From Dyadobacter bucti (GTDB lineage: Bacteria > Bacteroidota > Bacteroidia > Cytophagales > Spirosomataceae), in contig NZ_SWFP01000013.1 in assembly GCF_005869225.1 (NCBI RefSeq), positions 92,732 to 156,731 of the forward strand: a stretch of 64,000 bases of DNA. Direction: 5' to 3'. Below the pieces are notes generated by a model. It searched no databases. It was not told the origin of the DNA and saw only the letters and a list, made by a program, of their open reading frames with translations. This document shows positions 63,012 to 64,000 of this stretch, piece by piece (the first letter of the stretch is position 1; every line of letters begins with the position of its first letter). Both the position numbers and the translations under genes were made by a program.

Positions 63012-64000
63012 ATGGCCGAGATGCAAAGTGATTTCCAAAAAATTCGCGAATTTTTAGAAGAGCTAGACAAAATAGATCTTCCTTTTAAAGATCTATTGAT
63101 ACGAGATCGTCAGGTTAAATATCTACTTTTTGAAGAAGTTAGACAAGTGCCCAAGAAGCCTGATCTTAGCAAATATATTTCACAGTTCTTTACGCTTGCT
63201 CAGCTAAAAGAAGGATTTGAGAAAGCTGATCGCAATATTTCCGTGTCTTCAAGCAACGTTCCAGTGATGGCAAATTTTGTGAGGTTAAGTGATATAGAAA
63301 AGCGGATCTACGAAATCAGAGAAGAGTTTTATGACAAGCTGGTAAATAAAGGTTTGGACGAAAGGTTTTATGTTTACGATTTACAAAATACACCGAATTA
63401 CCGCATTCTCCAGTGTATTCAACAAGAGTGTGACAGCCTAAGAAAACTAGTAATAGAGAACATAGACGTAAGCACTTACGGCAAGGAGGCCGAAATTCTG
63501 GCTTTGAGCATTTTTGAACAAGCAAAAAAGCTGGTTGGTACATTTGGTAGGGCTATATTAATGGGGATAATCGATGATGCCGAAAATATTTATATTGACA
63601 TTCAAGGAATGCATGATGGAAATACTAGAAATTTGAATGATAGATATGTAAAACTTAAACGATACTTTAACTACTATCTTAAAAGAGAAATCTCAGAATT
63701 TTCGACAACTACACTTAAAGAGGCAAATCCCCGTAAAAATGCGTCAAAATATTCTTCATATTTGGCTTCAATTTCCAGCAATGAATCACTTGATTTTTTT
63801 TATCATTTGTTAAGAGATCATGATGGAGACTTCGTGAACAAGACTATCGAGTATTTTAATTTCGGAAGTCGATCTGACGTGGTTCCCTTTTGGTTTACAC
63901 TTTTGCGGGTTAGTAAATATTTAAAAACTTCAATTCTTATCCAGTTTGTCGGTAATATTCGGCTTCAAAAGCTGCTGGATTTAAATAGTTCAAAGAGGAA
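63012..64000 (+). CDS. AT-rich unidentified gene, truncated by the window
   Basis: ATG 63012 opens a frame of at least 329 codons with no stop to the window end, starting MAEMQSDFQKIREFLEELDK. It is mostly helical in appearance, with charged, leucine-rich stretches (KRIYEIREEFYDKLVNKGLDER, ILALSIFEQAKKLVGTFGRA). It has no signal peptide, no obvious TM helix and no recognisable catalytic motif. Codon use (ATA, TTA, CTA and AGA frequent) is far more AT-rich than the other genes here, which suggests recent acquisition. Family unknown. Confidence 0.75.
   Translation, partial: MAEMQSDFQKIREFLEELDKIDLPFKDLLIRDRQVKYLLFEEVRQVPKKPDLSKYISQFFTLAQLKEGFEKADRNISVSSSNVPVMANFVRLSDIEKRIYEIREEFYDKLVNKGLDERFYVYDLQNTPNYRILQCIQQECDSLRKLVIENIDVSTYGKEAEILALSIFEQAKKLVGTFGRAILMGIIDDAENIYIDIQGMHDGNTRNLNDRYVKLKRYFNYYLKREISEFSTTTLKEANPRKNASKYSSYLASISSNESLDFFYHLLRDHDGDFVNKTIEYFNFGSRSDVVPFWFTLLRVSKYLKTSILIQFVGNIRLQKLLDLNSSKR

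Overview
The window is a piece of a Bacteroidota chromosome, most likely from the order Cytophagales (Dyadobacter-like). The evidence is several SusC/SusD pairs, ECF sigma/FecR signalling pairs, type IX secretion (T9SS) C-terminal sorting domains, MacB/FtsX-type permeases of about 800 aa, a DUF3078 protein, and promoter -7 elements of the form TAnnTTTG. I saw no rRNA, tRNA, CRISPR array or recognisable insertion sequence. The genus is an inference from gene content.

Layout. 1-5.3 kb: TonB-dependent receptor, beta-helix lipoprotein and beta-propeller phytase lipoprotein, probably a phytate or phosphate scavenging unit. 5.4-6.2 kb: a 55-codon ORF overlapping a GNAT acetyltransferase, with the layout of a toxin-antitoxin module. 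6.2-7.1 kb: porin-like barrel, terminator and a palindrome-rich interspersed repeat. 7.1-13.5 kb: a LexA-like self-cleaving regulator divergent from imuA-imuB-dnaE2, an inducible mutagenesis cassette with two candidate operators between them. 13.7-27.1 kb: a long minus-strand locus (ECF sigma, FecR, SusC with STN domain, SusD, surface lipoprotein, two phosphoesterase-fold enzymes, and a sugar-dehydrogenase/PKD/cytochrome c/CBM6 fusion). 27.3-30.7 kb: the divergent ADP-ribosylglycohydrolase-family, Gfo/Idh/MocA and SDR genes. 31-45 kb: a mixed region with a zinc-ribbon membrane protein, a membrane protein/XRE regulator pair, two FtsX-type permeases, a serine hydrolase, DUF3078, YkgJ-like, sulfatase, SDR and HD-domain proteins. 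45-56.8 kb: a second ECF sigma/FecR/SusC/SusD locus with a neutral-ceramidase-like hydrolase and a propeller/HEAT/cytochrome c protein. 56.8-62.1 kb: two paralogous T9SS-secreted repeat proteins. 62.2-64 kb: a small gene, a second palindromic repeat cluster and an AT-rich unidentified gene running off the window.

How the parts work together. Both SusCD loci couple a TonB receptor carrying an STN signalling domain to an anti-sigma/sigma pair, which is the known trans-envelope induction scheme. Both also end in a c-type-heme protein fused to a six-bladed-propeller dehydrogenase-like domain, suggesting that extracytoplasmic oxidation accompanies uptake. The mutagenesis cassette appears to be controlled by its own S24-type repressor. 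The best candidates for little-described biology are the small-ORF/GNAT pair, the phosphoesterase/heme-dehydrogenase SusCD locus, the shared GTTC/GAAC dyads upstream of the two FtsX permeases, the palindromic repeats and the AT-rich terminal gene.
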